Below are positions 1-7,410 of a stretch of DNA of 34,656 nt, in pieces (positions within the stretch are counted from its first letter, which is position 1; every line of letters starts with the position of its first letter). Below the pieces are notes generated by a model. It ran no database searches. It was not told where the DNA came from and saw only the letters and a list, made by a program, of their open reading frames with translations. The position numbers were made by a program, and so were the translations under genes. This DNA is from Acidimicrobiales bacterium (lineage in GTDB: Bacteria; Actinomycetota; Acidimicrobiia; Acidimicrobiales; SHLQ01), in assembly GCA_020628865.1 (NCBI GenBank), contig JAHDEJ010000007.1, positions 101,722-136,377 on the forward strand. The letters are read 5' to 3'.

Positions 1-30
1 AAGATGACGCCATGGAAGATGACGCCATGG
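1..30. repeat. Two perfect tandem copies of a 15-bp unit
   Basis: Bases 1-15 and 16-30 are identical (AAGATGACGCCATGG). The unit is a multiple of three and encodes an Asp-Asp-Ala-Met-Glu type linker in the reading frame of the partial first gene. More copies may lie upstream of the window. Confidence 0.9.
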
Positions 31-836
31 CCGACAGCGGCGACTACGCCGAGGTTGCGCTCTCGTTCGAGGGCCTCGAGCCCCTCGGCGACGGCTTTGT
101 CTACGAAGGTTGGGCCATTGTCGACGGCGATGCGATCAGCACCGGCCGGTTCACCATCGAGGCCGATGGTGAACAGCTTGCCCATTCGGGTTCGCTCGTC
201 GAGGACCTTGCCGTGGCGACCACCTTCGTTCTCACGATCGAGCCTGCCGAAGGCGACGACCCGGCACCCGCAGATGCTCATGTGCTGGCTGGCGACTTCG
301 TCGATGGTGTCGCCGACCTGAACGTGGCCCATCCGGCCGCGCTCGGCTCGGACTTCTCCGACGCTGGTGGAGAGTTCGTCCTCGCCACCCCGACCACCGA
401 TGCGACCGACGATGAGCTCTCCGGCATCTGGTTCATCCGCTTGGACCCGACCCGAGCAGGCCTTGACCTTCCGGAACTCCCGGCGGGCTGGGTGTACGAA
501 GGCTGGGCCGTGATCGACGGGCAGCCAGTGAGCACCGGACGCTTCGTTAGCGCCGACGGCGTCGACGAGTTCAACGGCTTCTCCGGCACCGACGCCTCGG
601 GCCCCGCATATCCGGGTGAGGACTTCATCCAGAACGCACCCGAGGGCCTCGACTTCCCGGTGGACCTCACCGGATCCACCGTCGTGATCAGCATTGAACC
701 GCTGGACGACGACAGCCCGGCACCGTTCGCTTTCAAGCCGCTTGCCGCTGAGGTTCCCGCAGGCATCGGCGATCACGAAGCGATCCAGCTCGGCGTTGGA
801 CCGGCCTTCCCGACCGGAGTCGCCACGGCAGGCTGA
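1..836 (+). CDS. Repeat protein with two RskA-like (anti-sigma-K C-terminal type) modules, 5' partial
   Basis: The reading frame is open from the first base and ends at TGA 834-836, so the true start and any signal peptide or membrane anchor lie upstream; the ATGs at 12 and 27 sit inside a tandem repeat and are unlikely starts. The protein holds two copies of one module, each with a YEGWAIVDG / YEGWAVIDG core followed by STGRF and later an xISIEP-DDxxPAP or LTIEPAEGDDPAP segment. This pattern (Y-x-x-W-x-I-x-x-G-x-x-x-x-x-G-x-F, then an IEP-PAP strand) resembles the extracytoplasmic domain of RskA-type anti-sigma factors. I infer an exported acidic domain protein. No sigma factor is visible in the window, so an anti-sigma role is not shown. 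Confidence 0.6.
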   Translation, partial: DDAMEDDAMADSGDYAEVALSFEGLEPLGDGFVYEGWAIVDGDAISTGRFTIEADGEQLAHSGSLVEDLAVATTFVLTIEPAEGDDPAPADAHVLAGDFVDGVADLNVAHPAALGSDFSDAGGEFVLATPTTDATDDELSGIWFIRLDPTRAGLDLPELPAGWVYEGWAVIDGQPVSTGRFVSADGVDEFNGFSGTDASGPAYPGEDFIQNAPEGLDFPVDLTGSTVVISIEPLDDDSPAPFAFKPLAAEVPAGIGDHEAIQLGVGPAFPTGVATAG

Positions 837-861
837 CCGCACCCCCTTCCTCCTTGCGGCC

Positions 862-892
862 GTGCCGGTCCCTCAGAACGAGGGGCCGGCAC
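862..892 (+). terminator. Strong hairpin after the first gene
   Basis: A 13-bp stem (862-874 with 880-892, one T-G pair) with loop AGAAC lies 25 bases after the stop of the first gene and just before the next promoter. It has no T-run, so it may be a terminator of the U-less kind common in high-GC actinobacteria. Confidence 0.6.
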
Positions 893-901
893 TGCCGCGA
901 G

Positions 902-907
902 TACGCT
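902..907 (+). promoter_or_regulatory. -10 box TACGCT, leaderless start at 914
   Basis: TACGCT fits TANNNT and ends 6 bases before the ATG at 914, which places the transcription start at or next to the start codon. Confidence 0.5.
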
Positions 908-913
908 CGGAAC

Positions 914-1810
914 ATGTCGAACATCTCGCAGGTCGGAACCGCTGTCGCCCTCCTCGGCGAGTGCCCGGTGTGGAGCGAAACCGAATCGGCGCTCTACTGG
1001 GAGGACATCGAGGGGCGCTGTATTCACCGCTGGGATCCGGCGACCGAGACGCAGCAGACACGCAAGCTTGCAGGCCGTCCGGGATCGTTCGTCCTGACCC
1101 CCACGGACGGCGAGCTCGTCGTCGCCATGGAACACGAACTCGTGCGGCTGCAATGGGAGAGCGGGGAGACGACGCCGATCGTCCAGGTCGAGGATCCGAG
1201 TGCCGGGAATCGCCTGAACGATGGTCGGTGCGATGCACGAGGCCGATTCCACGTCGGAACGATGTGGCCGGATGGCGCAGCGGGGGAGTTTCGGGGTGGG
1301 TTCTATCGAATCGACCCGGACGGCTCCGTGCACACCCTCGAAACGGATGTGGGGATTCCCAACGGTCTCGTGTTCGACGAGGCTCGATCGCGGATGTATT
1401 GGGCGGACACGCTGCATCGGAAGATCTGGGTCTGGGACTACGACGTCGAGACAGCGGTACGGGAGAACAAGCGAGTGTTCTACGACTACGGCGCCGAAGA
1501 TGCCGTCGCCGGACTCCCGGATGGCGCCTGTTTGGACGCTGAAGGCGGCTACTGGTCTGCGTCGGTCTATGGATGGGCGCTCACCCGGATCGGCCTCGAC
1601 GGCGTCGTCGACCACCAGATTGAGGTGCCCGTCCAGAAGCCGAGCATGCCGGCGTTCGGTGGCGAGGACCTTCGCACGTTGTTCGTGACATCGATTGGCA
1701 ATGCGGGCAACACGCCCTCGGAGCCGGGCCGAGATGGATTCGAACCCGGCGCCCTGCTGGCGATCGATGCCGAGGTAGCCGGGGTCGTTGAACCCCGATT
1801 CGGAGGCTGA
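914..1810 (+). CDS. SMP-30/gluconolactonase/LRE-family sugar lactonase-like protein
   Basis: 298 residues. Six-bladed beta-propeller of the SMP-30/Gluconolactonase family, which uses a divalent metal to hydrolyse sugar lactones. Hallmarks visible are the opening LGECPVWSETESALYWEDI (metal-ligand Glu in GECP.W), NRLNDGRCDARGRFHVGTM in the middle, the GIPNGLVFD strand, YWADT and the LPDGACLDAEGGYWSA segment with the typical catalytic Asp. An in-frame TTG at 854 would add 20 residues, but the ATG at 914 starts exactly at the conserved N-terminus and has a -10 box six bases upstream. No neighbour defines the substrate. Its end faces the PPK2 gene with 14 bp between stops. Confidence 0.88.
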   Translation: MSNISQVGTAVALLGECPVWSETESALYWEDIEGRCIHRWDPATETQQTRKLAGRPGSFVLTPTDGELVVAMEHELVRLQWESGETTPIVQVEDPSAGNRLNDGRCDARGRFHVGTMWPDGAAGEFRGGFYRIDPDGSVHTLETDVGIPNGLVFDEARSRMYWADTLHRKIWVWDYDVETAVRENKRVFYDYGAEDAVAGLPDGACLDAEGGYWSASVYGWALTRIGLDGVVDHQIEVPVQKPSMPAFGGEDLRTLFVTSIGNAGNTPSEPGRDGFEPGALLAIDAEVAGVVEPRFGG

Positions 1811-1824
1811 CGCAAACGCTGGTC

Positions 1825-2640
1825 CTACTCGACGACGACCCCGTCGAGCTCCGGGTTGGGAGGAAAGCGGTCGGCCGCAATCTCCTCGAGCGTGCGCACG
1901 AGCTCGCCGGTGATCACCAGATTGCGGAACCACTTCCGGTCGGCGGGGACGGCGAACCAGGGCGCCTGATCGGTTGACGTCTCTTCGAGCATCGCCGCAA
2001 ACGCAGTCTGATACGCGTCCCAGTGCTTGCGCTCTTCGAGGTCGCCGAAAGAGAACTTCCAGTGCTTGGCGGGCTCATCGATCCTGTCCTGGAGTCGTTG
2101 CCGTTGCTCGTCCTTGCTGATGTTGAGGAAGAACTTCCGAATCGTGACGCCTTCATCCACGAGCATCTGCTCGAAATTGCGGATGTGCTCGTAGCGGCGC
2201 CCCCACACGTCGGGAGGCACGAGATCGTGAACCCGCACGACGAGGACGTCCTCGTAGTGGCTGCGGTTGAAGATGGTGATGTCGCCACGCTTGGGTGCGT
2301 GCTGATGTACCCGCCAGAGGTAGTCGTGCGCGAGCTCTTCGTCGGTCGGTTTGCCAAACGATGCGACCTTGACGCCCTGCGGGTTCGTGCCGTCGAAGAC
2401 CGCACGGATCGTTCCATCCTTGCCACCGGTGTCGGTGGCTTGGAGGACGACGAGGAGTCGTTCCTTGCCATGTGCGTACAGGTTCTCCTGGAGTTCCTCG
2501 AGCCGCTTGTTGAGCGCCTTCTGCAACGGCTTGGCTTCGTCCTTGCTCAGCTCGCCGTGCTCATTCGTGGACCAGTCGGACAGGTCGATGTCGGCGTTCG
2601 GTGGAATGCGGAACGTGCTGGGATCGATCGGAAGCTCCAT
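1825..2640 (-). CDS. ppk2: Polyphosphate kinase 2 family (polyphosphate:nucleotide phosphotransferase)
   Basis: 271 residues. PPK2 enzymes transfer phosphate between polyphosphate and nucleotides (AMP, ADP or GDP). A Walker A motif is visible in LQATDTGGKDGTIR, the Walker B region is FNRSHYEDVLVVRVH, and the lid region carries DEGVTIRKFFLNISKDEQRQRLQDR. A single PPK2 domain fills the protein, and the NRSHYEDVLVVRV variant is typical of the PPK2-related group that includes AMP/ADP-using class III enzymes. Exact class cannot be fixed by eye. The frame stays open further upstream, but the ATG at 2640 begins the normal N-terminus (MELPIDPSTFR) and has a TATGCT box 6 bases before it. Confidence 0.93.
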   Translation of the reverse strand: MELPIDPSTFRIPPNADIDLSDWSTNEHGELSKDEAKPLQKALNKRLEELQENLYAHGKERLLVVLQATDTGGKDGTIRAVFDGTNPQGVKVASFGKPTDEELAHDYLWRVHQHAPKRGDITIFNRSHYEDVLVVRVHDLVPPDVWGRRYEHIRNFEQMLVDEGVTIRKFFLNISKDEQRQRLQDRIDEPAKHWKFSFGDLEERKHWDAYQTAFAAMLEETSTDQAPWFAVPADRKWFRNLVITGELVRTLEEIAADRFPPNPELDGVVVE

Positions 2641-2646
2641 GGCCCG

Positions 2647-2652
2647 AGCATA
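2647..2652 (-). promoter_or_regulatory. -10 box TATGCT, leaderless start at 2640
   Basis: On the minus strand TATGCT ends 6 bases before the PPK2 ATG. The same hexamer at the same distance precedes the kinase gene at 12041. Confidence 0.55.
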
Positions 2653-2678
2653 GGAGACTCGGCGGTCGTGGTTCCGGC

Positions 2679-3071
2679 TCAGTAGTTCGGGCGGCCGGGA
2701 CTCGAGACCCGATTCGGGTTGTCGTCGGCGCCCGGGTCGAGGTTCTGGGTGAGGTTGGCCCCAGCGCATCGTGCGGCCGCGTCGCCGCTGGCGGTCGGCT
2801 CCCAGCACGCACTGTCCTGGGCTGCTGCGGCGGACTCGATCGCGACGGAGATCGACTGGCCGGAGGTCACGTCTGGTCCACTGCCCAGCGCAGCTTCGTG
2901 CGTCGGATCCCACAGATTCCACGCCACGATCCAAGCCCAGAAGCCCACCGCAAGTGAGACGACGATGGGGGCGACAAGAATCGAGGTGCGGATGACGCCC
3001 GCGGCGAAGGGCCGCGCCGCCCAGGCTTCCTGCGCGCGTGCGTTCGAAACTTGTGTGGGACCGCTCGCCAT
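2679..3071 (-). CDS. Small single-span membrane protein of unknown function
   Basis: 130 residues, not recognised as a named family. A short polar N-terminus is followed by one strong hydrophobic segment (about residues 26-49, SILVAPIVVSLAVGFWAWIVAWNL) and then an Ala/Ser/Asp-rich tail with two Cys (DSACWEP and ARCAG) that could form a disulfide outside the cell. The tail is acidic and Asn/Pro-rich. I chose the ATG at 3071 because an AAGGA sits 6 bases upstream; a GTG directly before it (3074) is the alternative. It lies 38 bp upstream of the PPK2 gene on the same strand and may be co-transcribed with it. Confidence 0.6.
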   Translation of the reverse strand: MASGPTQVSNARAQEAWAARPFAAGVIRTSILVAPIVVSLAVGFWAWIVAWNLWDPTHEAALGSGPDVTSGQSISVAIESAAAAQDSACWEPTASGDAAARCAGANLTQNLDPGADDNPNRVSSPGRPNY

Positions 3072-3075
3072 CACG

Positions 3076-3082
3076 CTTCCTT
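3076..3082 (-). promoter_or_regulatory. Shine-Dalgarno AAGGAAG
   Basis: Its AAGGA core lies 6 bases before the ATG at 3071 and favours that start over the GTG at 3074. Confidence 0.5.
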
Positions 3083-3122
3083 GAATCGGTTGCTTTCTGG
3101 CTGTGCTTTATCGGGAAAACGT

Positions 3123-3151
3123 ACTCAGGGTGGACTCAGGGTCATCCCTGA
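3123..3151. promoter_or_regulatory. Direct repeat plus dyad, candidate operator
   Basis: ACTCAGGGT occurs twice (3123-3131 and 3134-3142, 11-bp spacing), and the second copy begins a dyad TCAGGG-TCAT-CCCTGA (3136-3151). The block lies in the divergent region between the small membrane protein and the hydroxylase gene. Helical-turn spacing suggests a regulator site; this is inference. Confidence 0.4.
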
Positions 3152-3160
3152 TTGCTCACC

Positions 3161-3177
3161 GTGACGTCGTGCGTCAC
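3161..3177. promoter_or_regulatory. Second dyad before the hydroxylase start
   Basis: GTGACG-TCGTG-CGTCAC is a perfect 6-bp dyad ending 9 bases before the ATG at 3187. It could be an operator or a leader hairpin that covers the start region. Confidence 0.35.
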
Positions 3178-3186
3178 CGTCGAACC

Positions 3187-4221
3187 ATGACCTCCACGAC
3201 GACTCCGCCCCACGTTTCCCCGCCACCACCAGCGCCCATGGCGCAACCGGTCTCGATGGGTCCGCCACCGGTGCCTCGACGGGCGAGACGTCGGGCCCTC
3301 TGGTTGCGCCTCGGCGCAGCCGCGGTCGTGCTCGGTTCGCTCGTCGTCGACCCGTCGCCGATCGTTCTCGTTCTGCTGCTGTTCGTCCTCGTGGTGCCAT
3401 TCGAGAAGCTGTTCCCTCGGCACGACCAGCCCTTCCGGCGCCCCCGGCTCGGACTCGATGTCGGCTACGCGCTTGCGCAACCGGCACTCACCGGCGTCAG
3501 CCTCGTGGCGGGCGGAATCGTCGCAATCGGCAGCCTGTTCTGGCTCCCGGGTCTTGCGCTGCGGCCCGTCGTCACCGCGCTTCCGCCATTGGCACAGCTA
3601 CTGGTCGGCGTGCTCGCCTTCGATCTGCTGATCTACTGGGTGCATCGCTGGAGCCATGAGGTGCCGTTCCTGTGGCGGTTCCACTCCGTCCATCACTCGA
3701 TCGAGACGATGGACTGGGTCTCAGCGTTTCGCAACCACCCGATCGACGGAATCATCCTGGCGCCACCGATCGCCTTCCTGCTCGCTGCGGGTTTCAGCTT
3801 GGAGACCACCGGCGTGCTCACGGTGCTGCAGATCGTGACGGGCATCTTTCTTCACGCCAACGTTCGGTGGCGCTGGCGTCCGTTGCAACGAATCATCATC
3901 ACGCCGGACTTCCATCATTGGCATCACGCGAACGAACCGGGCGCGATCAACTCCAACTACTCGGTCTTCCTGCCGGTGTGGGACATCATCTTCGGCACCT
4001 GGTTCATGCCGAAGGACCGACGACCGTCCGTGTATGGCATCGATGAGTACATGCCACCGACCATGGTGGCGCAGTTCCTGCACCCGTTCCGCGGACTCCA
4101 GAAGCCAACGACAGTGTTGCGTCATCCGGTTCGCTCAACCAAAAGAGCCGTGCGCGACCTCCGACGTGGTGCCGGTCAGATTCGGCGAGCGTCTCGCCGG
4201 CGGGATCGTCAGATCGCCTGA
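3187..4221 (+). CDS. Fatty acid hydroxylase/sterol desaturase superfamily membrane protein
   Basis: 344 residues. Di-iron integral-membrane oxygenase family (ERG3/carotene hydroxylase-like). The histidine clusters are visible in order: HRWSHE (from residue 153), FHSVHHS a dozen residues on, FRNHPIDG, then HANVRW and [18 protein letters not shown] (about residues 240-260). Several hydrophobic segments precede and separate them. The first 35 residues are Pro/Thr-rich and of low complexity. The ATG at 3187 follows two dyads; an earlier in-frame start at 3103 would run through them and encodes nothing family-like. Substrate (sterol, hopanoid, carotenoid or fatty acid) cannot be deduced. The 3' end overlaps glpX on the other strand by 13 bp. 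Confidence 0.85.
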   Translation: MTSTTTPPHVSPPPPAPMAQPVSMGPPPVPRRARRRALWLRLGAAAVVLGSLVVDPSPIVLVLLLFVLVVPFEKLFPRHDQPFRRPRLGLDVGYALAQPALTGVSLVAGGIVAIGSLFWLPGLALRPVVTALPPLAQLLVGVLAFDLLIYWVHRWSHEVPFLWRFHSVHHSIETMDWVSAFRNHPIDGIILAPPIAFLLAAGFSLETTGVLTVLQIVTGIFLHANVRWRWRPLQRIIITPDFHHWHHANEPGAINSNYSVFLPVWDIIFGTWFMPKDRRPSVYGIDEYMPPTMVAQFLHPFRGLQKPTTVLRHPVRSTKRAVRDLRRGAGQIRRASRRRDRQIA

Positions 4222-5183
4222 TACTTCTCGAGCATGTGGTGGGCCTCGACGAGGCGGACGGTGCCGGACTTCGAGCGCATGACGAGCGACTGCGTCTTGG
4301 CGATACCGCGGTCGTACTGCACGCCCTTGAGCAGATCGCCGTCGGTGATGCCCGTGGCGGCGAAGAAGCAGTTGTCGGACGACACCATGTCGGCGATGTG
4401 GAGGACCTTCTTCAGGTCGTACCCGGCTTCGATGGCCTCCTTGCGCTCGGCCTCGTTGCGCGGCCAGAGCAGCCCCTGCTGCTCGCCGCCCATGCAGCGG
4501 AGTGCGGCTGCGCTGATGACGCCTTCCGGAGTGCCGCCGATGCCGAACAACACGTCGGCGCCCGAGTCCGGCCATGCGGTGGAGATCGCTCCGGCGACAT
4601 CGCCGTCGGGGATGAGGCGAATGCGGGCACCGGTGGAGCGAACTTCCTTGATGAGTTCACCGTGGCGATCGCGATCGAGGATCACTGCGGTGAGGTTCTC
4701 CACCGGCTGGTTCTTCGCTTCGGCGATCGAGTGCAGGTTCTCGGTGGGGGACTTCCGGATGTCGATCGATCCGGCGGCATCGGGGCCGACGGCGATCTTC
4801 TCCATGTACACACACGGCCCGGGGTCGAACATCGAGCCGCCTTCGGAAGCCGCGATGACGGCCAGGGCGTTGGCCCGACCGAGCGCGGTCAGCGTGGTGC
4901 CGTCGATCGGGTCGACGGCGATGTCGACCTTCGGCGGCTCACCGGTGCCGATGTTCTCACCGTTGAAGAGCATCGGCGCTTCGTCTTTCTCGCCTTCGCC
5001 AATGATGACGAGTCCGTCCATCGCCACCCCAGCGAGCTGATGACGCATGGCGTCAACGGCCGCGCCGTCGGCGGCTTCCTTGTCGCCGCGGCCCATGAAC
5101 CGGGACGCGGCAATGGCTGCGACCTCGGTGACCCGGACGAGTTCAAGCGCCAGGTTGCGGTCCGGCGTGGTGAGATCAGACAT
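4209..5183 (-). CDS. glpX: Class II fructose-1,6-bisphosphatase
   Basis: 324 residues, normal for GlpX. It hydrolyses fructose 1,6-bisphosphate to fructose 6-phosphate in gluconeogenesis. Hallmarks seen are the [19 protein letters not shown]-terminal segment, the metal-binding [19 protein letters not shown] (the lithium-sensitive phosphatase motif) and the later [20 protein letters not shown]. This is the essential type of FBPase in actinobacteria. The frame continues far upstream without family similarity; the ATG at 5183 is the standard N-terminus ([20 protein letters not shown]) and has AGGAG seven bases upstream. It is transcribed divergently from the zinc-ribbon gene at 5271. Confidence 0.96.
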   Translation of the reverse strand: MSDLTTPDRNLALELVRVTEVAAIAASRFMGRGDKEAADGAAVDAMRHQLAGVAMDGLVIIGEGEKDEAPMLFNGENIGTGEPPKVDIAVDPIDGTTLTALGRANALAVIAASEGGSMFDPGPCVYMEKIAVGPDAAGSIDIRKSPTENLHSIAEAKNQPVENLTAVILDRDRHGELIKEVRSTGARIRLIPDGDVAGAISTAWPDSGADVLFGIGGTPEGVISAAALRCMGGEQQGLLWPRNEAERKEAIEAGYDLKKVLHIADMVSSDNCFFAATGITDGDLLKGVQYDRGIAKTQSLVMRSKSGTVRLVEAHHMLEKYQAI

Positions 5184-5190
5184 GGTTGAG

Positions 5191-5195
5191 CTCCT
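5191..5195 (-). promoter_or_regulatory. Shine-Dalgarno AGGAG of glpX
   Basis: AGGAG on the minus strand with 7 bases to the ATG at 5183. It decides the start in a frame that is open for another 500 bases, and it contrasts with the leaderless-looking neighbours. Confidence 0.7.
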
Positions 5196-5256
5196 GTCAA
5201 CTGTTCCCGTGCTCCTGTCGGCAGCTCGCGCCCATACCTGACAGCAAAAGAGAGAG

Positions 5257-5262
5257 TAGCTT
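5257..5262 (+). promoter_or_regulatory. -10 box TAGCTT, leaderless start at 5271
   Basis: TAGCTT ends 8 bases before the ATG at 5271, and no Shine-Dalgarno is present. Confidence 0.5.
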
Positions 5263-5270
5263 TCACGGGC

Positions 5271-6092
5271 ATGTCGACGATGTATTGCTTCCAGTGTTCC
5301 CGCGAGTACGCCGAGGACGTGTCCGCCTGCGTCGAGTGCGGGGTCGATCTGGTCGAGGAAGCACCGACACCGCCCGAGGAAGTCGGCACGGCGGATGAGG
5401 CCCAGGTGGCTTACGAAATGCACGACTGGTCGTTCGAGGCGCGCAGCCGTGCAGAGCGCCTGCTGACCGAGGCCGGAGTCGTCCACGGTTGGCAGGGGCC
5501 GATGCTGATCGTTCGCGAAGCCGACGAGGAGCAGGTGGATGCGCTCGTCGAGCAGGCGGAGGCGGAAGGCGACGCCACCCCGAGCCTCGATCCCGACGTC
5601 GACAAGATCGGCTACGCGATGGACGATTGGACGGACGATGCTCGGTCCGCCCTGGTGACTGCGCTGAATCTGAACGACGTGCGCCACGAGTTCGATGAGG
5701 ACGGCGAGCTGCTGGTTGCCGAAGACGATGAGGAGGTCGTCGACGCCATCATCACGGCCATCACCGAGAAGCTTGCGCTCGAAGAGGAGCTCGGCGAAGC
5801 GACCACCGAGATGGAGGGTCTCCAGCTCAACGACTTGCTGGGTGATGTGCGAGGCCTTGCGCAGAAGTTGGTGAAGAACCCGGGCGACGCGAAGGCGACG
5901 ATCGCAATCGTCTCCAAAGCCGGACTTCTGGCAGACGTTCGCACACCATTCGGCTTCGACAGTCGTCGTTGGGCCGCCATCCGCAAGGGCGGTGCCGACA
6001 TGAAGTCCGTGCTCTCAGACGAGGACCGCACCGAGGAGGACGTCGTCGATGCTGCCGGCACGCTGCGCGGGCTGCTCGAAAACGTTGTCTGA
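5271..6092 (+). CDS. Zinc-ribbon protein with two internal acidic repeats, unknown function
   Basis: 273 residues, family not recognised. The N-terminus is a CxxC-CxxC zinc ribbon (Cys 6, 9, 20, 23: YCFQCSREY...ACVECG). Two related modules follow, one starting [18 protein letters not shown] and one [18 protein letters not shown], each with a [YF]x[MF]xDW opening, a helix, a turn with a strand ([14 protein letters not shown] / [14 protein letters not shown]) and a second helix. This plan resembles DUF2007-like ferredoxin-fold modules but is more divergent. The C-terminal 100 residues are helical, with [14 protein letters not shown] and a conserved-looking end. The protein is strongly acidic and has no membrane segment. 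A cytoplasmic binding or regulatory protein is likely; the partner is unknown. Confidence 0.7.
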   Translation: MSTMYCFQCSREYAEDVSACVECGVDLVEEAPTPPEEVGTADEAQVAYEMHDWSFEARSRAERLLTEAGVVHGWQGPMLIVREADEEQVDALVEQAEAEGDATPSLDPDVDKIGYAMDDWTDDARSALVTALNLNDVRHEFDEDGELLVAEDDEEVVDAIITAITEKLALEEELGEATTEMEGLQLNDLLGDVRGLAQKLVKNPGDAKATIAIVSKAGLLADVRTPFGFDSRRWAAIRKGGADMKSVLSDEDRTEEDVVDAAGTLRGLLENVV

Positions 6093-6132
6093 ACGACGGC
6101 GGTTCGGTAGCGAGCGGCGCAAGCGGATTCGG

Positions 6133-6138
6133 TAACTT
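6133..6138 (+). promoter_or_regulatory. -10 box TAACTT, leaderless start at 6146
   Basis: TAACTT ends 7 bases before the GTG at 6146 and supports that start over longer in-frame choices that overlap the previous gene. Confidence 0.5.
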
Positions 6139-6145
6139 GGCAGTT

Positions 6146-6856
6146 GTGATCCTGGCGTCGCTCGAAGTGTGGCATTCCCGTCCGATCGCGCCCACACGAC
6201 GGGTTGCGGTCGGCGATTGCGTGCTCCCGACCGACCCGGCTCCCGGCCCCGGCGGCCTTCTCCTCGGCGCGGTGTTGGCCCGGTTCTCGGCCGACCTGGA
6301 CAAGGACACCCGCAAGGAGATGCTAGTCCTGATGAAGGAGGTGGAGCGTGGCGACCGAATCGGGCAGCCTCGGCTTCGCCACCGCCTCCAGGACGATCGG
6401 GTCGGCCTGAGCCGCAGCCGTCACCGGCTGGTTCGTGGTGCCAACGGTCTTCAGTTCGAGCTGGAGACGGACAAGGGCGCTCCCGCCCAGTCGGCGCTGG
6501 CCGCCGTGTACGCCTGCGCTGCGATTCCCCCCGATCAGCGAAGCGCGGTCGTGGACGTGCTTCGGCGCGGGCTCGACTGGGTCGGCCCAGCGGGTCCCGG
6601 TCTGATCGACCACCTGGTCGGTGCGGATGTTGCGATGCGCTTCCGAAGCGGTGCGCTCAACGTTGCCTCCGATCCGCTGCTCTGGGCCCTCGACGTTCTC
6701 GGGCTCGAGACCGACGGAAAGCCCGGAGCCAAGGACGTGCAGAAGCGGTATCGGGCGCTCGTCCGAGACGCGCATCCCGATCACGGTGCGGAGGACGACG
6801 GTGCCGCCGACCGGATTGCCGAGCTCAGCCGGGCTCGGGAGATCCTGCTTTCATGA
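6146..6856 (+). CDS. Protein with C-terminal J domain
   Basis: 236 residues. The last 60 residues are a J-domain: ALDVLGLE, then KDVQKRYRALVRDAHPDHG with the invariant HPD at 210-212, and a final helix IAELSRAREILL. J domains stimulate the ATPase of Hsp70 (DnaK). The J domain is C-terminal here, unlike DnaJ itself, and no G/F or zinc region follows. The first 170 residues are not a family I can name; they contain DCVLPTDPAPGPGGLLLGAVL and a basic stretch (RHRLQDDRVGLSRSRHRL). The GTG start is set by the upstream -10 box; longer starts would overlap the previous gene. The stop overlaps the next ATG (ATGA), so the two are translationally coupled. Confidence 0.75.
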   Translation: MILASLEVWHSRPIAPTRRVAVGDCVLPTDPAPGPGGLLLGAVLARFSADLDKDTRKEMLVLMKEVERGDRIGQPRLRHRLQDDRVGLSRSRHRLVRGANGLQFELETDKGAPAQSALAAVYACAAIPPDQRSAVVDVLRRGLDWVGPAGPGLIDHLVGADVAMRFRSGALNVASDPLLWALDVLGLETDGKPGAKDVQKRYRALVRDAHPDHGAEDDGAADRIAELSRAREILLS

Positions 6857-7398
6857 GTACGACCAACCCGCCGGCGGGGCTGATTCTCACGCCGGGCGCC
6901 AGCGCCGACAGAGACCACCCCACCCTCGTTGCGATCGAGCATGGCCTGCCGGAGATCACGGTGGAACGGTTGACCCTCGGCACGACGAGCGTTCCGAGAG
7001 CCGCGGCGAAGATCGTGGACGCTGCCGCAGCGCTCGCTGCGAAGCTCGATGTTCCCGCCGATCGGATTGCCCTCGGCGGGCGTTCGTTTGGCGGCCGAGC
7101 ATGCTCCGTCGCCGTTGCGGAGGGCCTCGGCGCGTCGTCGCTCGTGTTGTTGTCCTACCCGCTGCACCCGCCGGGGAAGCCGGAGAAGCTGCGCACGGAT
7201 CACTTCCCTGCGTTGGACGTTCCCTGTCTGTTCGTGTCCGGCGAGAAGGATCCCTTCGGCTCACCCGAAGAGTTCGGTGAGCACGTCGGTGCCATCAGCG
7301 GGCCGGTGCATCAGGAGTGGGTCGTCGGCGGTCATGCCCCGAAGAACAAGGACGATGAAATCATCGGCCATATTCGGGCCTTCCTCAGCCTCGACTGA
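6853..7398 (+). CDS. Small alpha/beta hydrolase (KANL3/Tex30-like, dienelactone-hydrolase type)
   Basis: 181 residues. The nucleophile elbow is GGRSFGGR (Ser 78), the acid is Asp 133 in SGEKDPFG and the base His 161 in VVGGHAP, so the catalytic triad is complete. The N-terminal LILTPGASADRDHP is the oxyanion-side loop usual in the KANL3/Tex30 group. Length fits that compact cytoplasmic family. The substrate is unknown. The ATG overlaps the stop of the J-domain gene by four bases, and its end faces the L,D-transpeptidase with 12 bp between stops. Confidence 0.82.
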   Translation: MSTTNPPAGLILTPGASADRDHPTLVAIEHGLPEITVERLTLGTTSVPRAAAKIVDAAAALAAKLDVPADRIALGGRSFGGRACSVAVAEGLGASSLVLLSYPLHPPGKPEKLRTDHFPALDVPCLFVSGEKDPFGSPEEFGEHVGAISGPVHQEWVVGGHAPKNKDDEIIGHIRAFLSLD

Positions 7399-7410
7399 GG
7401 GCGGGAACCG

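Noticed and set aside
278-766. Minus-strand 162-codon frame inside the first gene
   Set aside because: Low-complexity Ser/Pro-rich shadow of a gene with clear duplicated modules on the plus strand; no domain or start signal.
3081-3111. TTGAAT ... CTTTAT as a -35/-10 promoter for the hydroxylase gene
   Set aside because: The -10 is a poor match and the spacing only roughly fits; the dyads nearby are better supported.
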